DNA of 64,000 nucleotides, taken from the NCBI GenBank assembly GCA_035637315.1, contig DASPXK010000303.1:14756-78755 (forward strand), read 5' to 3'. The notes under the pieces are model-generated. The model did no database searches and was not told the origin of the DNA. It saw only the letters and a list, made by a program, of their open reading frames with translations. Positions 51,799 to 60,589 of this stretch are shown one piece after another (the first letter of the stretch is position 1; each line of letters begins with the position of its first letter). Made by a program: the position numbers and the translations under genes. This DNA comes from DASPXK01 sp035637315. Its GTDB lineage: Bacteria > Chloroflexota > UBA6077 > JACCZL01.

Positions 51799-52710
51799 AT
51801 GGACGAGCTGAAGACTCACGACCTGCCCAGCCTGCGGGCCGCGACGCTAGTCGCGGCGTTCGCCGGGTGGCCGGACGCCGCCGAGGTCGCCTCCGGGTCG
51901 GCCCGCTATCTAGCCAGAAAACTGCGCGCCAAGCGCTTCGCCGAGATCGATCCCGAAGAGTTCTACGTCTTCACCGAGACGCGTCCCAACACCGTTATCC
52001 TGGCGCCCGGCCAGCGCGCCCTCGAGTGGCCGAGCAACGAGTTCTTCGCCTGGCGCGATCCGGGCGGTGCCCGGGACCTCGTAATTCTCCAGGGGCGCGA
52101 GCCGAACCTGAACTGGCGTGGCTACATCGATATCGTGTTGGAGCTCGCGGAACGCTGCGAGGTGTCCCAGGTAGTGACGTTGGGCGGTACGTACGACGCC
52201 GTCCCCCACCGTGGCCCGGTGCAGCTCAGCGGCCACGCCACTACCCCTGAGCTGCGCCGTCTCTTCGACCGGCTGGGCATCTCCCAATCGAGCTACGAGG
52301 GTCCCAGCAGCGTCCAGTCTGCTCTCCTCGAGGCTTGCCAGCGGCGTGGCCTGGCGGCTGCAAGTCTGTGGGGCCACGCCCCGCACTACGTTCGCGCCGT
52401 CCCCAACCTCAAAGTCTCCCACGCTGTCCTCAAGACGTTGCGGGCCTGGCTGGAGCTCGAGGTGGACCTCGCCGAGCTGCATGAGGCGGGCCGCCAACTC
52501 GAAGCGCGCGTCGACGACGCCATCGCCGAGAATCCGGAGCTACAGGAGTACGTGCGCGAGCTCGGGGTAAGCCTCGACCAGCCGGCCGAGCCCTTGCCCG
52601 CCGAGGGCGCGCTTGACCTCCCGATGAAGCGACCCGATCCCGCCGAGCTGCTCCGCGAGCTGGACGAGCTACTCCGCCGAAGGCACGACGAGCCAAAAGA
52701 GCCGATCTGA
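51799..52710 (+). CDS. PAC2-family (proteasome-assembly-chaperone-like) protein
   Basis: ATG 51799 follows GGGGGAGGAG. Core blocks LVAAFAGWPDAAEVASG, RDLVILQGREPNLNWRGY, SQVVTLGGTYDAVPH and LWGHAPHYVRAVPN are those of the PAC2 superfamily found in actinobacteria and Chloroflexota. The 303-residue length and the acidic helical C-terminus are normal. Bacterial members have no settled function, though some occur near proteasome genes; none are seen here. Confidence 0.85.
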   Translation: MDELKTHDLPSLRAATLVAAFAGWPDAAEVASGSARYLARKLRAKRFAEIDPEEFYVFTETRPNTVILAPGQRALEWPSNEFFAWRDPGGARDLVILQGREPNLNWRGYIDIVLELAERCEVSQVVTLGGTYDAVPHRGPVQLSGHATTPELRRLFDRLGISQSSYEGPSSVQSALLEACQRRGLAAASLWGHAPHYVRAVPNLKVSHAVLKTLRAWLELEVDLAELHEAGRQLEARVDDAIAENPELQEYVRELGVSLDQPAEPLPAEGALDLPMKRPDPAELLRELDELLRRRHDEPKEPI

Positions 52711-52743
52711 ATTGGGCCGTCGAGCAGAATCATAGCGGGGGCT

Positions 52744-53532
52744 GTGGCGACGGCTGAGGAGCTGAAGGCGCGCGCATGCGCTGCGATCGACCAGCGCCGA
52801 GACACGATCGTTGGCATCGCCCGCGAGATGCTGGACCATCCTGAGACTGGCTTCCGGGAGGTCCGAACGGCCCGAGTGGTGGCGCGGGCCTTCGGCGACC
52901 TCGGGCTGTCGTACCGCGAAGGCTTAGCCCTCACCGGCGTGCTGGCTGACGTCGCTGCGGGCGCCGGCAGCGGTCCGACCGTGGCCCTGATGGGCGAACC
53001 CGACGCACTTGGCGTGCCCGACAATCCGCGCGCCGACCCGACGACTGGGGCGGTGCACGCCTGCGAACAAGAAGTGGACCGAGCCCTTCGGGGCGCCGCG
53101 ATCGCGGTCGGCGCCGGTCTGGAGATAACCACGCTGCCCGGCTACATGCCACTCAGCCACGACCCGAACCTCAGTCAGCTGTATCGGCAAAACGCCAGCC
53201 GACTGGTGGACGAGCGTGAGGTCGTCGCCAATCTCGGCCACCGCAGCGCCTCGGCCGACATGGGCGACGTCAGCCAGATCATGCCTGTCCTTCACCCCTA
53301 CGCGGGCGGCGCCACCGGACAAGGCCACGGCAGCGATTACGAGATCGTCGACTACGAGACAGCGGCCGTCGTGCCTGCCAAGTGCATGGCGATGACGGTT
53401 ATCGACCTGCTGGCAAGTCGCGCGGGTGCCGCGCGCCGCGTATTAGCCGAGCACAGGCCGGCGATGACGAAAGAGGAATACCTGGCGAGGCTGCGGGGCC
53501 TGGCTGTCGAGCAGAGGTTCAGCGACGCCTAG
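52744..53532 (+). pseudogene. M20-family amidohydrolase with large internal in-frame deletion
   Basis: The N-terminal 105 residues match the start of M20D amidohydrolases (REMLDHPETGFREVRTA, VALMGEPDALGVP, TGAVHAC). A functional enzyme would then read CGHNxxxAA and continue about 130-150 residues through the metal-bridging acid, EE and dimerisation domain. Here Cys107 is followed at once by EQEVDRALRGAAIAVGAGLE, which belongs near the end of the protein. The rest (ASADMGDVSQIMPVLHPYAG, TGQGHGSDYEIVD) is intact. The deletion kept the frame. The protein lacks most metal ligands and should be inactive. Length is 262 versus about 400. Confidence 0.75.
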
Positions 53533-53599
53533 CTTGCTCCGCTCGCCCTTGAGTGGCTCGACCCAGACTTGAGTCGACCCCCAGGGGCTCGGAAAAGCG

Positions 53600-53627
53600 T
53601 TGACATTTGTCTGATTTTGCGTAGAAT
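53600..53627 (+). promoter_or_regulatory. Sigma-70-like promoter
   Basis: A perfect -35 TTGACA (53600-53605), a 16-bp spacer and TAGAAT (53622-53627), one change from consensus, in an A/T-rich patch 52 bp before the GTG 53679. It is the clearest promoter in the window. Confidence 0.75.
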
Positions 53628-53678
53628 CGGGATTGGCGGTCTTGACTGTCGACGAGGAGATTCCTACTGGGGGCTGGT

Positions 53679-54281
53679 GTGGCGGCGGCCTACGCTGAGT
53701 CTGCGCGCCCAGGCCGCACGAGGGTGGCGCGTGTTCGTCGTTGGATGCCATTCCTGCTCAGCGGGCTTGTCACGCTGGCCGCCGCGCCGCTCGGTGTGGC
53801 CTTCTCGGAGCGCTTCGAGGAGTTGGCTAGTTACGCCGTGCTCGGCTATCCGATCCTGTTCCTGGTCCAGATGGTGGCCAGTGCAACACTGTTCCTTCCG
53901 GCCCCGGGCGCAGCCGTAGCCATGGTGGCCGGAACCGTCTGGAACCCACTCTGGGTCGGCATCGTGGCCGGCCTTGGTAGCGCAACCGGAGAGCTGACTG
54001 GTTACGGACTGGGGTATTTTGGTCGCCGGGCCGTGCCCGTTGACACGTCCCGAAGCCGGCGGCTGGCCGAACGCGGCTTTCGGCGCTGGGGGTTCCTGGC
54101 CCTATTCGCGCTGGCCCTGGTCCCGAACCCCCTCTTCGATGCACTTGGCATCCTGGCTGGCTGCCTGCGCTATCCGCTCATCCGCTACTGGCTCGCGACT
54201 GCCGCCGGCAAGATCCTGAAGTTCGGCATGCTCGCGTACGTGGCCGACGTCGCGACAGCCTTGATACGCGTCGTCTCCTAG
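53679..54281 (+). CDS. VTT/SNARE-associated (DedA-like) membrane protein
   Basis: A 200-residue protein with about five membrane segments starting with GTG. The VTT core is recognisable: VASATLFLPAPGAAVAMVAG, GIVAGLGSATGELTGYGLG, LALFALALVPNPLFDALG and LATAAGKILKFGML. Family members are thought to be lipid scramblases or undecaprenyl-phosphate translocases. Driven by the strong promoter at 53600, convergent with the mannosyltransferase gene. Confidence 0.8.
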   Translation: MAAAYAESARPGRTRVARVRRWMPFLLSGLVTLAAAPLGVAFSERFEELASYAVLGYPILFLVQMVASATLFLPAPGAAVAMVAGTVWNPLWVGIVAGLGSATGELTGYGLGYFGRRAVPVDTSRSRRLAERGFRRWGFLALFALALVPNPLFDALGILAGCLRYPLIRYWLATAAGKILKFGMLAYVADVATALIRVVS

Positions 54282-54301
54282 CGGGACAGACAGGCCGCGG
54301 A

Positions 54302-56206
54302 TCAGGCTGGGCGCCCCTCGATCTCGATGGGCTGGACCAGCGGCGCGGAGCCCCGAACTCGCCGGGCCACCAGATGCCAGCCCAGCACGACGAGGGGCGG
54401 AAGAAACATGGGCACGGCGCGCCAGTGATACAACCAATCGAGCGTTCGGTCACGCTCTAGCGGGGCCAAACCGTAATAGAGCAGTACGCCAGCCGACCAG
54501 ACGACCATCGCCCAGGCGAGCGCGCCCCGTGGCCGCAACGCAGCGATCGCCAGACCCCACAGCAGGTACCACGGGAAGAACCAGGTTGCCACCAACCAGT
54601 AGACGAGCACCAGCAGCGTCAGCCAGCCGCTCAAGAGCTGATCGGGCGTGTGCGCGGAGCGCATCAGGGCAAGCATGGCCAAACCGACCACGAGCCAGCC
54701 GGCTGCCCTGATCACCAGGTTGACTTGCCGGGCCACGTTGGTTCCCGCCGGTCCGCGCTCGTACGCTGCCAGCTCCTGGTCTTCGGCCAGCTCGGTCGGC
54801 CTGGTCGTCGAGCGGAGAGCGGACAGCGACACGTAGCCAGTCAATCGGCTGGTCGGGTCGTACACTCGCTGCCAGCGCCCATCGGAGCGGTTGAGAGCCA
54901 GCACCACCTGATCCTCCTCGATCCGGGCGATTGGGATCTCGGCTCGTTCGAGGAACAGGTCGGTTCCGGACGAGGCGGCGGCCCACCACGGTCGAAACTC
55001 CAGCCGCTCGACTACTTGGAGTGAATCGTCACCCAGCCACAGCCGGATTCTCGCGAACACCAGCTCGGCTGGGCTGTTGAGATACCGGGCTGGCGATGAG
55101 ACGAGCGCCCCGACGGCCAGCGCGCCATCGCCACGCCAGAAGGGCGCAAACGATAGCGCCGCCAGCACCCCCGCCGCCGCGACGCCCAGTGCAACCCTCC
55201 GACGTTCGGCGGGACCGCGCGCCCGTCGAAGGAGCGCGACCAGGTAGAGTGGGGCTAGCGCCGCCGCCGAGTACTTCACCAGCACGCCCCCGGCCAGGGC
55301 CGCCAGACCCACAACCGGGCGACGCCAGACTAGTCCGGCGGCGGCCAGGACGAGCAGGAGCGCCAGCACCGCATCGTTGTGGCCGCTGCCGGCGCTCTCG
55401 AGGATGACGAGCGGATTCCAGGCCCACAGCGCCACCCCGAGCGCCGCTCGGGATGGGTCTGATCGCCTCAACAGGCGCCAGATGAGGAAACTGGTGGCGA
55501 TCACAGCCGCGGCTGGAACGAGTCTGAACAGCAGCAATGTCGGCCCAAGCTGCTCGCCGCCGAGCCAGGCACAGACCTCAGAGATCAGCGTCCACAGCGG
55601 ACCATAGAAGTTCGGGACCTCGCGCCAGTCCACCAGTGGCAGGTAGGGGTCCTGGGGGAAGCGAATGGGCACGTCGACGTAGGGATTGCCACCATAGACG
55701 GCCGCGATGCGCCCGTTGAGGACGTAGCTAAAGAGATCCTTGGAGAAGAGCCGACGCGAGCACAGGCCGGTCAGCTCGAACACGACCGCGAAGAGCAGGA
55801 CGACTCGGCCAGCTGAGAGGTCGGAGCGCCGACGCAATGCGCGCAGTGCCAGGACGTATGACCCGAACAGCGCGAGGAAACAGCCGACCTGCAGGCCGAT
55901 GGCCAGAGGCGTCATTCCGATCCATGGCTTCAACAGCCTCATCTGGTCATGTATGGGTTGTCCGAGCAGCCACAGCCACGGCAGCAGCTCGTCCATGCCC
56001 GAGTCCGCTGTTAGCGGGACGAGTGGCGCCGGCACGAATGAGAGCACCAGCAGCAGTTCCAGCAGCAGGCCGGCCCAGACGAGACCGGCTAACCGACCCC
56101 GCCGCAGCGCGGAGCCGGGCCACTTTGACCAAAGGGACTCCCCAGCCGACTCGGTACAGCGGTCGGCATCGGTCCAGATGGGCGGAGCGAGTCGAGGGAG
56201 TGCCAT
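54302..56206 (-). CDS. GT87-like polyprenol-phosphate-dependent mannosyltransferase
   Basis: I chose ATG 56206 because it leaves a normal divergent gap to the glycoside hydrolase; 56305 is possible. In about 634 residues, ten or more membrane segments carry GT-C marks: SKDLFSYVLNGRIAAVYGGNPY near the first loop and ESAGSGHNDAVLALLLVLA in the middle, as in MptA/MptB and related transferases. A soluble extracytoplasmic insert (about residues 380-480) breaks the membrane region. Predicted to add hexose to a lipid-linked or wall glycan outside the membrane. Confidence 0.75.
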   Translation of the reverse strand: MALPRLAPPIWTDADRCTESAGESLWSKWPGSALRRGRLAGLVWAGLLLELLLVLSFVPAPLVPLTADSGMDELLPWLWLLGQPIHDQMRLLKPWIGMTPLAIGLQVGCFLALFGSYVLALRALRRRSDLSAGRVVLLFAVVFELTGLCSRRLFSKDLFSYVLNGRIAAVYGGNPYVDVPIRFPQDPYLPLVDWREVPNFYGPLWTLISEVCAWLGGEQLGPTLLLFRLVPAAAVIATSFLIWRLLRRSDPSRAALGVALWAWNPLVILESAGSGHNDAVLALLLVLAAAGLVWRRPVVGLAALAGGVLVKYSAAALAPLYLVALLRRARGPAERRRVALGVAAAGVLAALSFAPFWRGDGALAVGALVSSPARYLNSPAELVFARIRLWLGDDSLQVVERLEFRPWWAAASSGTDLFLERAEIPIARIEEDQVVLALNRSDGRWQRVYDPTSRLTGYVSLSALRSTTRPTELAEDQELAAYERGPAGTNVARQVNLVIRAAGWLVVGLAMLALMRSAHTPDQLLSGWLTLLVLVYWLVATWFFPWYLLWGLAIAALRPRGALAWAMVVWSAGVLLYYGLAPLERDRTLDWLYHWRAVPMFLPPLVVLGWHLVARRVRGSAPLVQPIEIEGRPA

Positions 56207-56386
56207 GCTGGCGACGGCTGAGCAACGGCCCGGACCCGCCGAGCGTCTCATCGGCGGGGCGCGATCCTCGGGAGCTTGCAGCGCGAGGGCGTTTGGCTCC
56301 AACATTCTTGGACTCCCGCGGCCGGGCTGTCAAGGCTTTGCCAGACAGCGCCGTCTGGCTCACAACGTGGGGATTCGAGGTGGCGC

Positions 56387-57400
56387 GTGGCAGGCCTCGC
56401 ACGCTGGATCGTCACGCCGGCGCTCATCATCTTCATCGCGGTCGTCGCGACCGCGCGTCTGGCGGCTGCTGGCAGTGCCGGCGATGGCGGCCCGATCATC
56501 GAGCTATCCCCACAGCAGAGCGGCATCAAGGGGATTGTCGGGCACTGGTGGTACCTCGACGCCAACCTGAGCCGCTTTGTCGATGCCTACGCCGACCTGG
56601 GCGTGACGACGGTCCGATTGACTACCGACTGGCGGCAGATCGAGCCCGAGGAGGGTCGGCGCGACTTCGCCCGAACCGACCGTCTGTTTGGCACCCTCCT
56701 GGGACGCGGGATCGAGCCGGTGCCCGTGTTCGCCACCATCCCCGCCTGGGCCTCGCTGAATCCGGACGACTGCCGGGCGGATGAGCTGGCCTGCCAACCC
56801 GATCCCGCCAAGCTCGAGGCTTTCGCTGCCACGGCTGCCCAAATCGTCGGGCGCTATCCGCGCATCACTCGATGGGAATTTTGGAACGAGCCGGAAATGT
56901 GGCCCGGAATGCGCGATCCGGCCGTCCATCAGGTCTGGTATCTTGCCTTCTACCAAGCTGCCAAACGCGCCAACCCCAGTGCGCGAATCGCTCTGGGTAC
57001 GCTTACGGGCTGGGAGTTCGTGAACCGCCTGGATCCCAATCTCCCGTTCGACGCAGTCACGATGCACTCATTCGAGGACGAGCGGGGCGACCCGATCTAC
57101 ACGTCCCGCCTCGAACAGCTCCACGACGAGCTGGCGGCGCGCGGGCGGGGCGTTCCGCTCTGGTTGACCGAATACGGCTGGGACTCACGCTGGCTCAACG
57201 ACCGCGGTCGGGCGGAGACGATCCGCTGGGTCTTCGATTGGCTGCGGGCTCACCCCTTCGTCGAGTTAGCCCATTACCATATGTTGCACGACACTGCGGA
57301 CCCGCAGACGTGCTGTTTCGGACTGCTCGGTCCGCCTCCTGACTTCGAGCCCAAGCGTCTCGCCTACGACGCGTTCCGCGCCTATGTGGTGAGGCGGTAG
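56387..57400 (+). CDS. Exported clan-A glycoside hydrolase
   Basis: The GTG at 56387 follows GAGGTGG and precedes a signal anchor (RWIVTPALIIFIAVVATARL). In the 338-residue TIM barrel, the acid/base glutamate is Glu168 (EFWNEPEMW) and the nucleophile Glu262 (LWLTEYGW), the GH39/GH5-type pair; VRLTTDWRQIEPEEG is the typical early strand. Such enzymes act on xylosides, mannosides or arabinosides. Divergent from the mannosyltransferase, so the pair may remodel the same surface glycan. Confidence 0.8.
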   Translation: MAGLARWIVTPALIIFIAVVATARLAAAGSAGDGGPIIELSPQQSGIKGIVGHWWYLDANLSRFVDAYADLGVTTVRLTTDWRQIEPEEGRRDFARTDRLFGTLLGRGIEPVPVFATIPAWASLNPDDCRADELACQPDPAKLEAFAATAAQIVGRYPRITRWEFWNEPEMWPGMRDPAVHQVWYLAFYQAAKRANPSARIALGTLTGWEFVNRLDPNLPFDAVTMHSFEDERGDPIYTSRLEQLHDELAARGRGVPLWLTEYGWDSRWLNDRGRAETIRWVFDWLRAHPFVELAHYHMLHDTADPQTCCFGLLGPPPDFEPKRLAYDAFRAYVVRR

Positions 57401-57413
57401 GACAACCATCAGC

Positions 57414-59288
57414 GTGCAAGTCCTCCCCCGTTCGCGCGCATCCGACACGTTGCCGCTCACCCCAGAGCCGCCGTGGCCTGCAGACCGTGCCGCTCCGGCG
57501 CCGCGTGGCTTCCGCCCTCGCCTTCCGGGACTTGCACAGATTCTCGTGGCCGGTCTCGCGCTCACCGCCGCGACGCCGCTGCTGAGCGGCCGAATGGTGG
57601 CGGGACACGATGCGCTCGAGCACGCTACGCGAACGGCGGAGTACGCTCGCGCCCTGGCCGACGGGATCTGGTGGCCAGGCTGGGCACCAGATCTAGGGCA
57701 TGGCTACGGCGAGCCGGTGTTCATGTTCAACCCGCCCCTCTTCTACGTCCTCGCGGCCGTGCCGGTCCTGGCAGGACTGCCGGTCGTCTCGGCCGTTAAT
57801 CTGGCCTGCATCCTGCTGCTGGCGATTGGCGGGCTAGGCATGTATGCGTGGTCCGTGCGGTTCCTGGGCAAGCTGGGCGGGTTGGTGGCGGCGACGGCGT
57901 ACGTGTGGGCGCCATACGTGCTGCTCGATCTGTACGTTCGACAGGCACTCACCGAGCTGGCGGCTGCTTGCGTGCTTCCCTGGTCACTCTGGGCTCTGGC
58001 CCGCACCTGTGAGGCGCCCGGGCGTCGGCGTGTGGCGTTGGCCGCCGTCGCGGTGGGGGGGCTGCTGCTGACCAGCACCCCGGCCGCGGTCGTCACCGCC
58101 CCGGCCCTCGTCGGGCAGATCATTGCTCTCTTCCATGCGCGCCGCCCGGCCGCGGCCGCTCGCAGCCTGGCGGCCTTGGCGCTCGGCGCTCTGCTGTCAG
58201 CAAGCTTCTGGGTGCCTGCGCTAACGGAGCGCCAGCAGGTCCGTTTCGATCGACTGTTGACCGGGCAGCCCGCCTATTACAACCACTTCGTCGAGCCGTG
58301 GCAGCTGTTGAGCTCGAACTGGGGCTACGGCGTGTCCGTGCCCGGGCCTAACGACGGCATGGGGTTCGGACTCGGAGAAGCGCACCTTGTGCTGGCCGCC
58401 TGCGCGCTGGTCCTCATCTTTGGGCGGCACGCGCGGGGCGTGGTCGGCCGCCAGCTGTGGTTGGCGGTCGCCCTGGTGGCTCTCGGCGCCGGGCTTTCCA
58501 TGGAGCTGACGTCGCCGATCTGGGATCGCGTCGCGGTGCTCCAGTACCTCCAGTTCCCGTGGCGCTTTCTACTTCTCGCCGCGCTCGGGTGCGCGACTCT
58601 CGCCGCGGCGCCCGCGACGCTGCTGAGTCGCCGCCATCCCTCGGCGGCCACCGCCGCGGCCGCCCTCAGCATATCCCTGATCGTCGTGTGCAGCTGGGGC
58701 CGCGCACAGCCGGGCGATCTCGTGGCGGCCTTCGACGAAAAATTCACCTCCACGGCGATCGCGAACCGAGACCGCGCTCAGGGTACCGCTTACGAGTACG
58801 AGACGATCTGGACCGAGGGCCGACCCGGCCAACCGGCTCGTTCGCGCCTGCTCATCCAGAGTGGGTCTGCAGACATTGTCCAAGTTGGCGGCTCTTCACA
58901 GCAGCAGCGCTTCAAGCTAACGGCGCGCACGCGCACCCGTCTCCGCCTGAGCACCTTCTATTTCCCCGGTTGGCGCGTGTTCGTCGACGACCACGAGCGG
59001 CCGATCGAGTATTGGAATCCCAGTGGCCTCATCGAATTCGTGGTCGAGCGTGGCGAGCACGTCGTCGAGGCGCGCTTCGAGCCGACCCCCGAAGGCTGGC
59101 TTGGCCGAGCGCTGGCCGGACTAGGGCTCCTAGCGCTCGTCCTGACGTTCGCCTGGGGAGCTTCCTGGCCCGCGGTGGGTGCTATCTGGATACGCGGTGC
59201 CACCCGCATCCCCCCGCCCCTTCCCCCTCAAGGGAGGAAGGCCTTACCCCCCGCCCCTCTTCCCTTGAGGGAGCGGGGCGGGGGGTGA
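57414..59288 (+). CDS. Polytopic membrane protein (PTPS-related/YfhO-like)
   Basis: A 624-residue protein with about eleven membrane segments. MVAGHDALEHATRTAEYARAL and LGHGYGEPVFMFNPPLFY are the conserved first loop, as in the '6-pyruvoyl-tetrahydropterin synthase-related' GT-C-like family. The extracytoplasmic C-terminal domain (TFYFPGWRVFVDDHERPIEY, EFVVERGEHVVEARFEP) resembles YfhO, so a glycosyltransferase role is likely. The final 25 residues (IPPPLPPQGRKALPPAPL) come from a CCCC/GGGG-rich word element. Confidence 0.75.
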   Translation: MQVLPRSRASDTLPLTPEPPWPADRAAPAPRGFRPRLPGLAQILVAGLALTAATPLLSGRMVAGHDALEHATRTAEYARALADGIWWPGWAPDLGHGYGEPVFMFNPPLFYVLAAVPVLAGLPVVSAVNLACILLLAIGGLGMYAWSVRFLGKLGGLVAATAYVWAPYVLLDLYVRQALTELAAACVLPWSLWALARTCEAPGRRRVALAAVAVGGLLLTSTPAAVVTAPALVGQIIALFHARRPAAAARSLAALALGALLSASFWVPALTERQQVRFDRLLTGQPAYYNHFVEPWQLLSSNWGYGVSVPGPNDGMGFGLGEAHLVLAACALVLIFGRHARGVVGRQLWLAVALVALGAGLSMELTSPIWDRVAVLQYLQFPWRFLLLAALGCATLAAAPATLLSRRHPSAATAAAALSISLIVVCSWGRAQPGDLVAAFDEKFTSTAIANRDRAQGTAYEYETIWTEGRPGQPARSRLLIQSGSADIVQVGGSSQQQRFKLTARTRTRLRLSTFYFPGWRVFVDDHERPIEYWNPSGLIEFVVERGEHVVEARFEPTPEGWLGRALAGLGLLALVLTFAWGASWPAVGAIWIRGATRIPPPLPPQGRKALPPAPLPLRERGGG

Positions 59289-59298
59289 GGGGAGGAGG
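59213..59298. repeat. Short-word element (CCCCCTCAAGGGAGG / CTTGAGGGAGCGGGG)
   Basis: Two diverging C-rich/G-rich arms, CCCCTTCCCCCTCAAGGGAGG and CCCCTCTTCCCTTGAGGGAGCGGGG, able to fold as hairpins. The element holds the 3' end and stop of the preceding gene and is related in sequence to 27783-27870. Confidence 0.8.
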
Positions 59299-59353
59299 GC
59301 CCAGCGTGATCGAGGCTGGTATCGCCGCGCCGGCCGTCGTCTCAGCCTGACAC

Positions 59354-60538
59354 ATGGCGCCGGCGGTCGCCGCTCCGCCAAGCCTGATTCGGGCTCGCCG
59401 TTTGCTCGGGGCCGCCTTCGTCCTGCTGCTTGCCACGGTCACGCTGGGATTGAGCTGGGACCGCTCCTGGCACGCCACGCACGCGTTCGACTCGTTCTAC
59501 TCGCCCCCGCACATCTTCATCTACTCGCTAAGCATCCTGACGGTGGGGCTGGTGTCCGGCATCACCATCACGCCGGGCCTTCGGCGTTGGTTTGGTTCCG
59601 GTTTCCGAGTTCCGGCTGTCCCCTTCGCAGTCCCAGGTCCTCTGGCCATCGCGTGCGTCGGCCTGGCCATGCTCGCGCTGGCCGCAGCCCTCGACGATGT
59701 CTGGCATTCAAATTTCGGCCTGGACGAGACCGGCTGGTCGACACCTCACGCGATGCTCGGCTGGGGCTGGCTAATCACCTTCCTCGGCTTCGTGGCCTGT
59801 CGACTGGCCCTGAGAGCCTACTGGCCGCTGCGCTGGTTCGTGGCCGTGCTCATTGGGCTGCTAGCGATCGGCTTCTCGGCCACGCCGTTTCTCGGGCCGC
59901 TCAATCGCAACCATCTGCCAGAACAGGTGCAGGCGATCGGAAGCATCCCCGTCCTCGCGGCGCAGACTGCCGCGCAGCACAAGTTCCGCATCGAGGTGGA
60001 TTGGAACCTGTCGAGGACGAATCCTGTCCTGCTGCCGCTCGGGGCGCTGTGGGCCGGCGCGGCGCTCGGCCTTCTCCGCGCCGTCGACCGGCGCGCCAGG
60101 GTGTTCCTGGCGACGCTAACCCTGTGGACACTTCTCACCGCGCTCGGCGGACTGGGAGCCTCGCGCCGGCTCGACCAGTTCCTCCACCTTCAGCTAGCCA
60201 CAGCGCCGGCGGCCTGGCTCCCGCTGCCGCTGCTTCCCGCCGGGATGGTTCTCGGCGGCCTGATCGCGCTCCGCGTTCCGGAGCAGTGGGCGTGGTCCGT
60301 GGCCGGGGTGGCGTTCGGGCTGTGCGTTCTGCTGGTCTGGGGCGCGCGTCCTCCGCAAATCGCGCTCGCCCTACTCGCGGCGCCGGCAACGGTCCTCGGC
60401 TCCTCGATCGGCCAGCGGGCCTATCGTGTCCTCGAGGACCCTAGCCGGGCGGGGGTCAAGATGCTCGCGCTGGCCGGCGTGGGCGTGCCCTTCCTGTTCG
60501 GCCTGGTCGATCTCTACCTGAGACACACGACCCCGTAG
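59354..60538 (+). CDS. PmoC/AmoC-like membrane protein 1 (duplicated Asp/His copper-type motifs)
   Basis: A 394-residue polytopic protein. After the first membrane helix, WDRSWHATHAFDSFYSPPH gives Asp36-x3-His40-x12-His53. A second copy, LDDVWHSNFGLDETGWSTPH, gives Asp114-x3-His118-x13-His132. In PmoC the CuC ligands are Asp156, His160, His173 and the CuD ligands Asn227, His231, His245, with the same two spacings. The DxxWH and S-P-P-H surroundings resemble the AmoC segments DASWH and TPSH. A degenerate third copy starts at Asp274 (RRLDQFLH). It is longer than PmoC (about 260). Its paralogue follows 51 bp later. No pmoA/pmoB is present. Activity is unproven. Confidence 0.6.
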   Translation: MAPAVAAPPSLIRARRLLGAAFVLLLATVTLGLSWDRSWHATHAFDSFYSPPHIFIYSLSILTVGLVSGITITPGLRRWFGSGFRVPAVPFAVPGPLAIACVGLAMLALAAALDDVWHSNFGLDETGWSTPHAMLGWGWLITFLGFVACRLALRAYWPLRWFVAVLIGLLAIGFSATPFLGPLNRNHLPEQVQAIGSIPVLAAQTAAQHKFRIEVDWNLSRTNPVLLPLGALWAGAALGLLRAVDRRARVFLATLTLWTLLTALGGLGASRRLDQFLHLQLATAPAAWLPLPLLPAGMVLGGLIALRVPEQWAWSVAGVAFGLCVLLVWGARPPQIALALLAAPATVLGSSIGQRAYRVLEDPSRAGVKMLALAGVGVPFLFGLVDLYLRHTTP

Positions 60539-60589
60539 CTCTCGCCGCCTCCCTCGTCGGGTGTAGAATGGCGCCCAGGAGGCGTTCTG

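Noticed and set aside
53533..53599. Small gene between the M20 remnant and the VTT gene
   Set aside because: No start with ribosome site; the region is better explained by the TTGACA/TAGAAT promoter.
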